In this document: positions 26,126-35,095 of the stretch, in pieces
Numbering within the stretch: position 1 is the first letter of the stretch
Layout of the letters: the number at the start of each line of letters is the position of its first letter
Translations under genes and position numbers: made by a program
NCBI RefSeq assembly: GCF_001701045.1
Contig: NZ_CP016757.1
Span: 434,001-498,000 of the forward strand
DNA: 64,000 nucleotides
Direction of reading: 5' to 3'
DNA from: Cloacibacillus porcorum
Lineage (GTDB): Bacteria > Synergistota > Synergistia > Synergistales > Synergistaceae
The notes under the pieces: generated by a model
Seen by the model: the letters and a program-made list of their open reading frames with translations, nothing else
Databases searched by the model: none
What the model was told of the DNA's origin: nothing

Positions 26126-26838
26126 TGGACAACAGAATTTCTTTTAAAGTCAGGGGGAAATTCGCACTCTTTACGGATCCTGTAACAAAAATTGGCGGCG
26201 AGAAGTGCACCTATCAGATCCCCACCTACGAGGCGCTGCGTGGTATAGCCCGTTCAATTTACTGGAAGCCGACCTTTATCTGGCGGGTAGACAGGGTACG
26301 GGTCATTAATCAGATACGCACGCAGACAAAGGGAGTCAAACCGCTGAACTATAACGGCGGCAACAGTCTTGCCTTCTATAACTATTTGGCAGATGTCGAG
26401 TATCATGTGCAGGCTCACTTTGAGTGGAATCCTTTGGCTTCAGAGTTTATCTCGGATCGTAATGACAATAAGCATTACATCATGTTAAAGAGATATCTCG
26501 AACGTGGCGGAACGCGTGATATTTTCCTTGGCGTGCGCGAATGTCAGGGATATGTGGAGCCGATTGAATGGAGCGATAGGCCGGAAGGATTCTACAAAGA
26601 TGTCGACGAGATATCATTCGGACTGATGTTCCACAGCTTCCTTTATCCGGAAGAATCCGGAAAAGATGAGCTTTACAGCCGCTTTTGGTATCCCAAAATG
26701 CGCCGTGGCGAAATCGATTTCACCGGATATGAAGGAAATTTGATCTCTAGGTTTGTGCGTCCGATGAAGGGTACCAAGTTTGTAAGTAAAAACGGCGGCA
26801 CCCCTAAAGATTTTGACACGGCCAATGCCGAGGTGTGA
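26125..26838 (+). CDS. cas5c: Type I-C Cas5 (Cas5c/Cas5d), crRNA endonuclease
   Basis: 237 residues starting at GTG 26125, with a GGAGGTG site inside the end of cas3. The RAMP fold start FKVRGKFALFTDPVTKIGG and IPTYEALRGIARSIYWKP are typical. In type I-C systems, which lack Cas6, Cas5 cuts the repeat RNA; the NKHYIMLKR segment carries the Lys-His pair expected at the active site, with a tyrosine in the SIYWKP stretch. It would leave an 11-base 5' handle. Confidence 0.94.
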   Translation: MDNRISFKVRGKFALFTDPVTKIGGEKCTYQIPTYEALRGIARSIYWKPTFIWRVDRVRVINQIRTQTKGVKPLNYNGGNSLAFYNYLADVEYHVQAHFEWNPLASEFISDRNDNKHYIMLKRYLERGGTRDIFLGVRECQGYVEPIEWSDRPEGFYKDVDEISFGLMFHSFLYPEESGKDELYSRFWYPKMRRGEIDFTGYEGNLISRFVRPMKGTKFVSKNGGTPKDFDTANAEV

Positions 26839-26840
26839 TT

Positions 26841-28781
26841 ATGAGTTGGATGCAGAGGCTTGAAGAGACGTACGAAAACGCGTATAAGAGAAGGACTTAT
26901 TTCACTACATTACCTGTTCCGCCGGCGCATGTGGAACAGCAGGCGCATATTGAAGTTGTGTTGGACGGCGGGGGAAATTTTTTGTCCTCCGAAGTCGTAA
27001 ATAAAGAGGCTACCCTCATTCCGGCGACAGAGGCTTCCGCAGGCAGAACCAGCGGCGGCGAGCCTCACCCGCTATGCGACAAGATACAATATGTGGCGGG
27101 AGACTATAAGGACCACGGCGGAATTTCCAATGCCTATTTCGATGATTTTAAGAGCGGAAGTGAAATCAAAGCCGGATATTTATCACTGCTCACTGCCTGG
27201 AATGATTTTTACGATCATCCAATGCTGAAGGCCGTGCTTAAATACACTGGCAAAAGATCTTTGATTTCCGACCTTGCGGCGTCAAACGTGCTATTTCTTG
27301 ACGAGAGCGGCAATCTTCTCACCGAGTGGGATGGCAAAGATTCTCCGCCAATATTTAAAGTTCTGACAAAAAAGAAGGACAAGTCAGGAAAAAGTGTCTT
27401 TGACCAGGGAGGGGCGCTTGTGCGATGGCGCGTCCAAATTCCAGGCTGGTTGGAGGATCGCGTATGGGAATGTGACGAACTGACGGATTCTTGGATTCGC
27501 TTTAACGGCTCGCGCCAAAATGCGAATTCTCTCTGCTATATTACTGGAGAAGAGAGACCGTACGCGGTAAACCATCCGGCTCGTCTCCGTTATTCGGGTG
27601 ACAAGGCGAAACTCATATCTGCGAATGACCTTAGCGGCTATACGTTCAGAGGGCGCTTCTTAACACCGGAAGAGGCCTGCACTATCGGATACGATGTTAC
27701 GCAGAAGGCCCACTCTGCCCTTCGGTGGCTCATAGATGACCGGGGTTTTAAAAACGATAGTCAGGTTATTGTAGCATGGGCGATAAATACCGCAAAGATA
27801 CCGCCTTTGTGCGTCTCAAGCGACGAGCTTTTTGCAGATGCTCCGGAAGACGATGAATTGAGCGAGGTCTCTTTTAACAATATAGAGGACCTTGGCGCGT
27901 CATATGCGAAAAAACTTAATAAAAAACTTGCCGGATATAGGGCGGAGCTGAAGGATCGGGACGACATCGTCGTCATGTCGCTGGACTCCGCAACTCCGGG
28001 AAGGATGGCGATCACCTATTATCAAGAGATAAAAGGCTCGGATTTCCTTGCGCGGGTGGAAAATTATCATAAAAAATATGCGTGGCGCCAGTATTTTGGT
28101 AAAGAGAGAGTGTTTGTGGGCGCCCCGTCTATTTTTGATATCGCTCAGATGGCCTTTGCCGGAAAAACGGGGCCTTCATTGCTGAAATCTACCATCTCAA
28201 GATTACTTCCGGTTATTTCAGAGGGAATGGCATTCCCATGGGATCTGCTTCTTGCGGTCTGCCATAGGGCAGCACAGCCGCAGTCAATGGAATGGTGGGA
28301 ATTTGAAAAAATACTTGGCATTGCCTGCGGGCTTTATTCCGGATGCCACTCAGAGAGGGGATACAAAATGGCACTTGAAGAAGAGAGAAGGACACGCGAT
28401 TATCTTTACGGAAGGCTTCTTGCCGTGGCGGACAAGCTGGAGGGACGGGCTCTTTATATTGCAGGAGAGAGCCGAGATACCTCCGCAATGAAACTGATGA
28501 CGAGATTCGCCGAGAAGCCGTTCGAAACATGGCGGCAGATAGAGATAAATTTGGTTCCATACCGCAGCCGCCTTCAGGCTAAAGCGGAAAAAGAGCTAAA
28601 CTTCTTCAACATACTGATGGATAAAATATACATGTCATTTATACCAGGGGAATTTGAAGACAATGCCCCACTTTCCGCGGAATTTCTCTTAGGTTTTCAC
28701 TGTCAGCGCTATGAATTATGGCAGAAACAGAAAAGCAACGAAACGCAAAGCGATACAGCCGATAATTCGATAATTAAATAA
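26841..28781 (+). CDS. cas8c: Type I-C Cascade large subunit Cas8c
   Basis: 646 residues from ATG 26841, six bases after GAGGTG; a GTG at 26835 overlapping the cas5 stop is an alternative. Cas8c/Csd1 landmarks are DFKSGSEIKAGYLSLLTAWNDF, the AHSALRWLI segment and the late YKMALEEERRTRDYLYGRLL. It recognises the PAM and, through internal translation, often also supplies the small subunit. Position between cas5c and cas7c is the standard type I-C order. Confidence 0.94.
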   Translation: MSWMQRLEETYENAYKRRTYFTTLPVPPAHVEQQAHIEVVLDGGGNFLSSEVVNKEATLIPATEASAGRTSGGEPHPLCDKIQYVAGDYKDHGGISNAYFDDFKSGSEIKAGYLSLLTAWNDFYDHPMLKAVLKYTGKRSLISDLAASNVLFLDESGNLLTEWDGKDSPPIFKVLTKKKDKSGKSVFDQGGALVRWRVQIPGWLEDRVWECDELTDSWIRFNGSRQNANSLCYITGEERPYAVNHPARLRYSGDKAKLISANDLSGYTFRGRFLTPEEACTIGYDVTQKAHSALRWLIDDRGFKNDSQVIVAWAINTAKIPPLCVSSDELFADAPEDDELSEVSFNNIEDLGASYAKKLNKKLAGYRAELKDRDDIVVMSLDSATPGRMAITYYQEIKGSDFLARVENYHKKYAWRQYFGKERVFVGAPSIFDIAQMAFAGKTGPSLLKSTISRLLPVISEGMAFPWDLLLAVCHRAAQPQSMEWWEFEKILGIACGLYSGCHSERGYKMALEEERRTRDYLYGRLLAVADKLEGRALYIAGESRDTSAMKLMTRFAEKPFETWRQIEINLVPYRSRLQAKAEKELNFFNILMDKIYMSFIPGEFEDNAPLSAEFLLGFHCQRYELWQKQKSNETQSDTADNSIIK

Positions 28782-28800
28782 AATTAGGGAGGAACAGCAG

Positions 28801-29622
28801 ATGTCACTGTCGAAAAAGATTGATTTTGCGGTAATATTTTCAGTAAGAAACGCGAACCCTAACGGAGACCCCTTAAACAGCAACAGACCAAGAATCAGTT
28901 ATGAGGGAATAGGAGAAGTCTCTGATGTCTGCCTGAAACGTAAGATTCGGGACAGACTGCTTGAAGATGGCCTTGAGATATTTGTTCAATCGGAAGATCG
29001 TAAGGTTGATGAAGCAACATCATTGAAGGCAAGAGCCGACGCTGTTTTAAATAAAAAAATGACTAAGAGCGAAACAGAGAGAGCTGTGTGCGAAAAATGG
29101 TTTGACGTTCGTGCCTTTGGTCAAGTCTTTGCATATAAGGCCTCTAAGAACGAAGATCCGGGAGTCTCCATTGGCATTCGTGGTCCGGTAACCGTACAGA
29201 CAGCGTTCTCTACCGCTCCAATCTCTATTACCAGTACTCAGATCACAAAAAGCGTCAACGGAGAAGACACAAAAGATGGTAAAAAAGCCTCTGATACAAT
29301 GGGTATGAAGCATCGCGTAGATTCCGGCATATATGTGTTCTTCGGAAGTATGAATCCGCAACTGGCGGAGAAGACAGGATTTAGTGATGCCGATGCGGCA
29401 AAAATAAAAGAGGTTCTTCCCAGACTTTTTGAAAACGACGCCTCTTCCGCGCGGCCAGATGGCACCATGAAGGTGCAAAATGTCTTTTGGTGGGAACATA
29501 ATTGCAAAAGTGGACAATACTCCTCCGCGAAAGTTCACGATTCTCTTAAAGTTGAACCTGACGGCACGTATGAGATTTACGAGCTGGACGGGATCACGCC
29601 GGAGATAATTCCTGGATTTTAG
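28801..29622 (+). CDS. cas7c: Type I-C Cascade backbone subunit Cas7c
   Basis: 273 residues, with a GGAGG site. The N-terminus IDFAVIFSVRNANPNGDPLN is the Csd2/Cas7 signature, followed by the SNRPRISYEG loop, and the central SIGIRGPVTVQTAF and MGMKHRVDSGIYVFFG are conserved. Several copies form the filament that holds the crRNA. It lies 20 bases after cas8c. Confidence 0.95.
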   Translation: MSLSKKIDFAVIFSVRNANPNGDPLNSNRPRISYEGIGEVSDVCLKRKIRDRLLEDGLEIFVQSEDRKVDEATSLKARADAVLNKKMTKSETERAVCEKWFDVRAFGQVFAYKASKNEDPGVSIGIRGPVTVQTAFSTAPISITSTQITKSVNGEDTKDGKKASDTMGMKHRVDSGIYVFFGSMNPQLAEKTGFSDADAAKIKEVLPRLFENDASSARPDGTMKVQNVFWWEHNCKSGQYSSAKVHDSLKVEPDGTYEIYELDGITPEIIPGF

Positions 29623-29634
29623 GCTGAGCTGTTA

Positions 29635-30306
29635 ATGTATGCCGATGACGATCTCCTTCTGATATCAGGTCTGCAGCATCTGGCTTTCTGCGAAAGGCAG
29701 TGGATGCTTATTCATGTCGAGCAGCTATGGGCCGAGAATCTTCTTACCATCGAGGGAGATCATCTGCACACGAATGTACACCAGATCGGGAGTGAAAGCC
29801 GTGGCGAGGTAAAACTTGCCACGGGCCTCCAGCTCCGTTCGTTTGAGCTGGGGCTTTACGGCGTAGCGGACATGGTTGAATTCCATCGCGACGATAGAAA
29901 TGGCGTCGTCATTCCAAGCTTCAGAGATAAGGGAAAAAGATGGCGGCCGTATCCCGTAGAATACAAACGCGGGCGCAGACGTTGGGATATCGCGGACGAA
30001 GTGCAGATGTGCGCACAGGCTATTTGCCTTGAGGAGATGTTGTGCTGCTCTATTACAGAGGGCGCTATCTTTTATGGTGAACCAAAGAGAAGAACAAAAA
30101 TAGCACTTACTGAGGAGCTGCGCAGTGAAGTTGCCGCAAAATGCAACAGGGCGCGCCTTTTGGCCTCCGGCGCGGAGGCACCAGCCTATACGCCTGGAAA
30201 ACAATGTAAAAATTGTTCTATGCGGGAGCATTGCATGCCAGAAGAAACTCATTTGGCGGACAGATCGCGGAAATATTTAGACAATATATTTAAGCAGAAA
30301 TGTTGA
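29635..30306 (+). CDS. cas4: CRISPR adaptation nuclease Cas4
   Basis: 223 residues. Iron-sulfur ligands are C19 (HLAFCERQW) and the C-terminal cluster CKNCSMREHC. The RecB-like nuclease core shows VEYKRGRRRWDIADEVQMCA, with the Glu-x-Lys pair. It trims prespacers and selects those with the correct PAM for Cas1-Cas2. The ribosome binding site is weak, and translation may depend on cas7c, 12 bases upstream. Confidence 0.93.
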   Translation: MYADDDLLLISGLQHLAFCERQWMLIHVEQLWAENLLTIEGDHLHTNVHQIGSESRGEVKLATGLQLRSFELGLYGVADMVEFHRDDRNGVVIPSFRDKGKRWRPYPVEYKRGRRRWDIADEVQMCAQAICLEEMLCCSITEGAIFYGEPKRRTKIALTEELRSEVAAKCNRARLLASGAEAPAYTPGKQCKNCSMREHCMPEETHLADRSRKYLDNIFKQKC

Positions 30307-30322
30307 CCTTGGGGGAAAGACA

Positions 30323-31357
30323 ATGAAAAGATTGCTGAACAGCCTCTTTGTAATGACCCAGGGAGCGTGGCTTTCCCAAAAAGGAGAAAACATAATAGTT
30401 CACCTGAATAAAGAGGAAAGCCGTGCCTTCCCGATTCACATATTTGACTCTGTGCTGTGTTTCGGGCAGGTAAGCGTGACACCGCCGCTTATGGGGGGGT
30501 GTGCTGAGCATGGAGTGTCAATCTCTTTCTTCACTGAATATGGGAAATTTTTGGCTTCGGTTCATGGTCCTGTCAGTGGAAATGTCCTCCTACGCAAAGA
30601 GCAATATCGTATATCAGACTCACCGCAGCGCAGCGCCGGCATCGTACGGAGCCTTCTTGCGGCAAAAATAAGCAACAGCCGTGTTGTCCTCCAACGTTTC
30701 TTACGGGATCATCCGCAGGATGGTACTATAGAAAAATTTTTTAGGGAGAATATCGGCCAGCTTGAAGGGTATCTTGCGCAGCTTCGTGACAAAGACAACA
30801 TAGAAGAGATGCGTGGGATAGAGGGGATATCGGCAAGGCTCTACTTTGATCTGTTTGATAAACTCATAATACAGCAGAAGGACGACTTTAAATTCACAGA
30901 AAGAAACAGACGCCCGCCAAGGGACAGGGTGAATGCGATGCTCTCTTTCGTCTACACACTCCTTACAAACGACGTAAAATCAGCGCTGCATGGCGTTGGG
31001 CTGGATCCCGCCGTAGGTTTTTTGCACAAAGACAGGCCCGGGCGCGCAAGCCTGGCTCTTGATATGATGGAAGAGTTCAGGAGTTGGTGGGCTGACAGAT
31101 TTGTACTCTCCCTCATAAACCTTAAGCAGGTCAAGGGCTCAGGGTTCACATTTTCAGAAAGCGGAGCCGTTATCATGACAGAGGAGGCGCGCAAAACGGT
31201 GATATCCGAGTGGCAGTCACGTAAACAGGACGAAGTGCTTCATCCATACACTGGTGAAAAAATTCTGATAGGCCAGCTGCCTCATCTTCAGGCTATGCTG
31301 CTTGCACGGCACATACGCGGCGATATGCAGGAATACCCGCCATATATCTGGAAGTAG
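30323..31357 (+). CDS. cas1: CRISPR integrase Cas1
   Basis: 344 residues, the size of type I-C Cas1. The catalytic histidine lies in GFLHKDRPGRASLALD and the acidic partner in the following DMMEEFR stretch (near residues 234-250). The first glutamate ligand sits in the preceding helical domain. It forms the spacer-integration complex with Cas2. A GGGGGAAAG site precedes the ATG. Confidence 0.94.
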   Translation: MKRLLNSLFVMTQGAWLSQKGENIIVHLNKEESRAFPIHIFDSVLCFGQVSVTPPLMGGCAEHGVSISFFTEYGKFLASVHGPVSGNVLLRKEQYRISDSPQRSAGIVRSLLAAKISNSRVVLQRFLRDHPQDGTIEKFFRENIGQLEGYLAQLRDKDNIEEMRGIEGISARLYFDLFDKLIIQQKDDFKFTERNRRPPRDRVNAMLSFVYTLLTNDVKSALHGVGLDPAVGFLHKDRPGRASLALDMMEEFRSWWADRFVLSLINLKQVKGSGFTFSESGAVIMTEEARKTVISEWQSRKQDEVLHPYTGEKILIGQLPHLQAMLLARHIRGDMQEYPPYIWK

Positions 31358-31366
31358 GGATGAGAG

Positions 31367-31657
31367 ATGCTTGTTGTGGTAAGCTATGACGTCAATGTCA
31401 GCAGTGAAGGCGGTGCGAAGCGTCTACGGAAAATCGCCAAACTCTGCGAAAACCATGGGCAGAGAGTCCAGTTCTCTGTCTTTGAATGTTTGGTTGACCC
31501 GGTACAATGGTCCGAGTTAAAATTTCAGTTAGAGAAGAGCATTGATAATCAGAAAGATAGCCTGAGATACTACTTTTTGGGAGCAAACTGGCAAAGAAGA
31601 GTAGAACATGTCGGAGCGAAAGAACCATATGATCCTCAAGGATTACTTTTGCTGTAA
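31367..31657 (+). CDS. cas2: CRISPR adaptation protein Cas2
   Basis: 96 residues, starting LVVVSYDVNV with the conserved Asp8 and later GQRVQFSVFEC. It is the structural dimer of the Cas1-Cas2 integrase. It follows cas1 after nine bases and is the last protein gene before the array leader. Confidence 0.95.
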   Translation: MLVVVSYDVNVSSEGGAKRLRKIAKLCENHGQRVQFSVFECLVDPVQWSELKFQLEKSIDNQKDSLRYYFLGANWQRRVEHVGAKEPYDPQGLLLL

Positions 31658-31841
31658 CATGTATATTTGTGTGTGCGCGAACCCCAAGCATCCGAAAAAA
31701 TGTTAGAGGGTTCGCGCCCTTGTCTATATCTGGCTTATACAAAGTTTATTTAAAAAACGTACCATGAAAAAGCGGACGAAAAGATGCGTTCGCGCAATAA
31801 GGGAAATTTCTGTTAGAATGAGTGCCTTTAGAAGCACTGCC
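31658..31841 (+). promoter_or_regulatory. CRISPR leader
   Basis: 184 bases between cas2 and the first repeat. A long inverted repeat GCGCGAACCC (31675-31684) and GGGTTCGCGC (31708-31717), with the CCCCAAGC stretch inside, resembles leaders next to other type I-C arrays. The remaining AT-rich part should hold the array promoter and the integration-directing bases. No ORF. Confidence 0.7.
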
Positions 31842-34052
31842 GTCACGCCCTCACGGGCGTGCTAGTTGAAACGATTGACACGCTGGAACGTGTAGCTTTT
31901 AAGGTGTCACGCCCTCACGGGCGTGCTAGTTGAAACCAAATAGACACGATTATGTCCCGCACAGCCCCGGTCACGCCCTCACGGGCGTGCTAGTTGAAAC
32001 GATTAAGACACCCACATGATTTTGTTCGCCCTCCGTCACGCCCTCACGGGCGTGCTAGTTGAAACGTGCCTTGGTTGGCAACGGCACCAATATCACGCGT
32101 CACGCCCTCACGGGCGTGCTAGTTGAAACACCTACTGTAAGGTCAAGAAACATCAGCCCGAATGTCACGCCCTCACGGGCGTGCTAGTTGAAACTTCGCC
32201 TCCTTTACTCCTTTACTCCCTTAACCGTCACGCCCTCACGGGCGTGCTAGTTGAAACCAACGATGGACGTGGAAAACGTCGTCGATGCGGGTCACGCCCT
32301 CACGGGCGTGCTAGTTGAAACTACTTCCATAATTGCCCTAAAGACCAGGTAAAGTCACGCCCTCACGGGCGTGCTAGTTGAAACTTTTTTAGATAAGTCG
32401 ATAGAAAATGTTGCTCTGGTCACGCCCTCACGGGCGTGCTAGTTGAAACAAATGTAATCAATATTTGGTGTTCTTTTTTGTTGTCACGCCCTCACGGGCG
32501 TGCTAGTTGAAACCGTGTCCCTTCTGCGGGCACATGCAGTATCTCGTCACGCCCTCACGGGCGTGCTAGTTGAAACCTTCATTCGTCGTTTTTGCCTGCG
32601 ACTGTCCGCGTCACGCCCTCACGGGCGTGCTAGTTGAAACTGGTGATAGAGGACCAAATATCTTTAATGCTCTGTCACGCCCTCACGGGCGTGCTAGTTG
32701 AAACCTTTTTAGTTACTATATCAGGTAATGATGCTAACGTCACGCCCTCACGGGCGTGCTAGTTGAAACCTTGGTTAAAGGGCTGTAGCCCAGAACCGTT
32801 GAGTCACGCCCTCACGGGCGTGCTAGTTGAAACATGTATTCGGAGCTCTTTGCCGCAGCAATCGCAGGTCACGCCCTCACGGGCGTGCTAGTTGAAACTG
32901 TCTTTACAAAAGAGATATTGAAATCGTATTTCGTCACGCCCTCACGGGCGTGCTAGTTGAAACCGCATATTCATGATACTGACCGATCATGAGCGGTCAC
33001 GCCCTCACGGGCGTGCTAGTTGAAACACTTGGAGCTTCGCTAGATTTTTCATTGCTTGCGTCACGCCCTCACGGGCGTGCTAGTTGAAACAATTACCATA
33101 GATGACAGCGGCACTATCGGATTGTCACGCCCTCACGGGCGTGCTAGTTGAAACATAGATTGCCAAAGGTCGGCAATCGTATCGTTGGTCACGCCCTCAC
33201 GGGCGTGCTAGTTGAAACCGATCAGTCCGTTTACATCGATAAAGACTTTTGGTCACGCCCTCACGGGCGTGCTAGTTGAAACTTTTCCGCCTTAAATTTA
33301 TAGCCCATGTACTTAGTCACGCCCTCACGGGCGTGCTAGTTGAAACTGGAGTACGTGGTCGGCTGTCATATCGGCATAGCGTCACGCCCTCACGGGCGTG
33401 CTAGTTGAAACATATCCGCCTTATATAGAATTGTTCGCACGGGAAGTCACGCCCTCACGGGCGTGCTAGTTGAAACGTTCCGCAAGAACGTCAATTTCAC
33501 GACATGAGGGTCACGCCCTCACGGGCGTGCTAGTTGAAACCTGCTGCGCCTGGGCCTGTGCGCGCTGCTTCCGGTCACGCCCTCACGGGCGTGCTAGTTG
33601 AAACAGCACCCCGGCACGCTTACATTAGAGGCGCATAGTCACGCCCTCACGGGCGTGCTAGTTGAAACCTCCTGGGACGATTTATGCGGAGCAGCGCGGC
33701 GGTCACGCCCTCACGGGCGTGCTAGTTGAAACCGCAGATTATGTCTCCGTATATCCCATAGGGGGCGTCACGCCCTCACGGGCGTGCTAGTTGAAACGCT
33801 ATCAGCTGGACGGGGACAGGAGGGGCACAAGTCACGCCCTCACGGGCGTGCTAGTTGAAACATGTGACGGGGATCTCGCTCGACAAAGAAATATGTCACG
33901 CCCTCACGGGCGTGCTAGTTGAAACTCCATGCCACAGTCGACCTCAATCAGCGCGTCAGTCACGCCCTCACGGGCGTGCTAGTTGAAACCATACGTTGCC
34001 GGGCGCAAACCATTGCCCGACAGTCACGCCCTCGCGTGCGTGCAGTTGAAAC
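31842..34052 (+). CRISPR. Type I-C CRISPR array, 35 repeats and 34 spacers
   Basis: Thirty-four identical 31-base repeats start GTCACGCCCTCACG and end GCTAGTTGAAAC, forming a 7-bp hairpin with loop TCAC. Period is 63-65 bases, so spacers are 32-34 bases. I counted starts at 31842, 31906, 31970, 32035 and so on to 33959. The 35th, at 34023-34052, is degenerate: several changes in the hairpin and one lost base. This marks the leader-distal end and, with cas2 and the leader on the left, sets transcription to the plus strand. I noticed no duplicate spacer and no spacer matching this window. Confidence 0.98.
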
Positions 34053-34116
34053 TCCCGCATATCTGTACGCGAATATGGAAGCATCAAGCGATAATAACAT
34101 ACATACCGTCTTTGCC

Positions 34117-34593
34117 CTATGCCTCCTGCACCGCGCCCTTCATTGACATTGCTATCAGGTGCGAGCGGACGAAGCCGTAGCTGCGCAGGTCGTCGAGGAA
34201 GCGGTGCATACGTTCTTTCGAGGAGAAAGCCGCTTCGATGAGGAAGTCCAGCTCGCCGTAGATCTACCAGAAGTGGATGACGTCGGAGGATGAGCGCAAA
34301 ATGGGGATGAGGATGTCGTTGGGCTTTTTATCGTATTTCTGGCCGCTGTTGAATTTGAAGCTTATCATCACGTGGAGCGCGCGGCCCAGCGCGTCGGTGT
34401 CTATCTCCGCTTTGTAGCCGGTGATGACGCCGCTTTCTTCCAGGCGCAGTATTCTTTCGCGCACCGCGGGACGCGTCATGCCGACCGTTTCGCCGATCTC
34501 TTTGTATGTCTTTCTCGCGTCCTGCTGAAGCTCCCGCAGAATCTTCCAGTCGGTCGCGTCCGGATTATTTTTGTTCGCCGCCATCGCCGTCAC
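34117..34593 (-). pseudogene. Lrp/AsnC-family regulator broken by an in-frame TAG
   Basis: The reading frame encodes 158 residues but codon 110 is TAG (34264-34266). Before it are the Lrp helix-turn-helix (DWKILRELQQDARKTYKEIG, MTRPAVRERILRLEESGVI) and the start of the ligand-binding domain (ALHVMISFKF). After it the same frame continues with GELDFLIEAAFSSKERMHRF and ends naturally at 34117. Canonical relatives read through this region, so it is a single nonsense mutation. The truncated product would keep DNA binding but lack most of the effector domain. The array ends 64 bases beyond its stop. Confidence 0.8.
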
Positions 34594-34781
34594 CTTCCTT
34601 CGCCCCTATGTTACCCGTATCGCGGCCTTTGTTCAATTCCCAGGCATAAAAATGTTTTTGCCTTACAAACGGAGGCGTAAGCTGCCTTCTTCTTTCGCGG
34701 CGGTATTTATTTACCGGCGTTTTTAGGGGAAAATAATAATGATGAGAGCGGTGACGAGACAAATCAAAGGGAGTGGTTGTA

Positions 34782-35021
34782 ATGGGTGAAGAGAAGACGG
34801 CGATAACCTCCGCCTGGGATAATATCAATTTTTGCAGCTGTGTCGATCGCGAATGCCCCAATAATCCGGCTAACTGCACGCTGGGCTGCACCCCCTGCGT
34901 GGAGAAGTGTCTGCGGCAGAATGAGATACCGGTCTGTTTTTTCAGGAAGCAGCAGCCTGATATGGACCGCAAGCAGGATTATTCTTTTGAGGGTTTCGCA
35001 AGGTTTACGCTGGGCAAATAG
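34782..35021 (+). CDS. Small cysteine-rich protein
   Basis: 79 residues from the ATG after GGGAGTGG; a GTG at 34773 would remove that site. Cysteines cluster in NFCSCVDRECPNNPANC and TLGCTPCVEKC, eight within about 40 residues plus one later, suggesting metal or Fe-S binding. It resembles a small uncharacterised family of Cys-rich proteins (possibly DUF6485). Function unknown. A strong terminator follows. Confidence 0.65.
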   Translation: MGEEKTAITSAWDNINFCSCVDRECPNNPANCTLGCTPCVEKCLRQNEIPVCFFRKQQPDMDRKQDYSFEGFARFTLGK

Positions 35022-35036
35022 CTGATATTTCCACAT

Positions 35037-35068
35037 ACAAAGGGCGCCCCGCCGAGGGGCGCCTTTGT
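35037..35068. terminator. Bidirectional terminator between Cys-rich gene and metH
   Basis: ACAAAGGGCGCCCC (35037-35050) pairs with GGGGCGCCTTTGT (35056-35068) with one bulged G. T-rich sequence follows on the right. It can stop both converging transcripts. Confidence 0.8.
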
Positions 35069-35095
35069 CGTTTTACTTGCGGAAGTTTTCTGTTT

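Noticed and set aside
34264-34266. Read-through of TAG as pyrrolysine in the Lrp gene
   Set aside because: Lrp proteins have no pyrrolysine and no pyl genes are seen; a simple nonsense mutation is enough.
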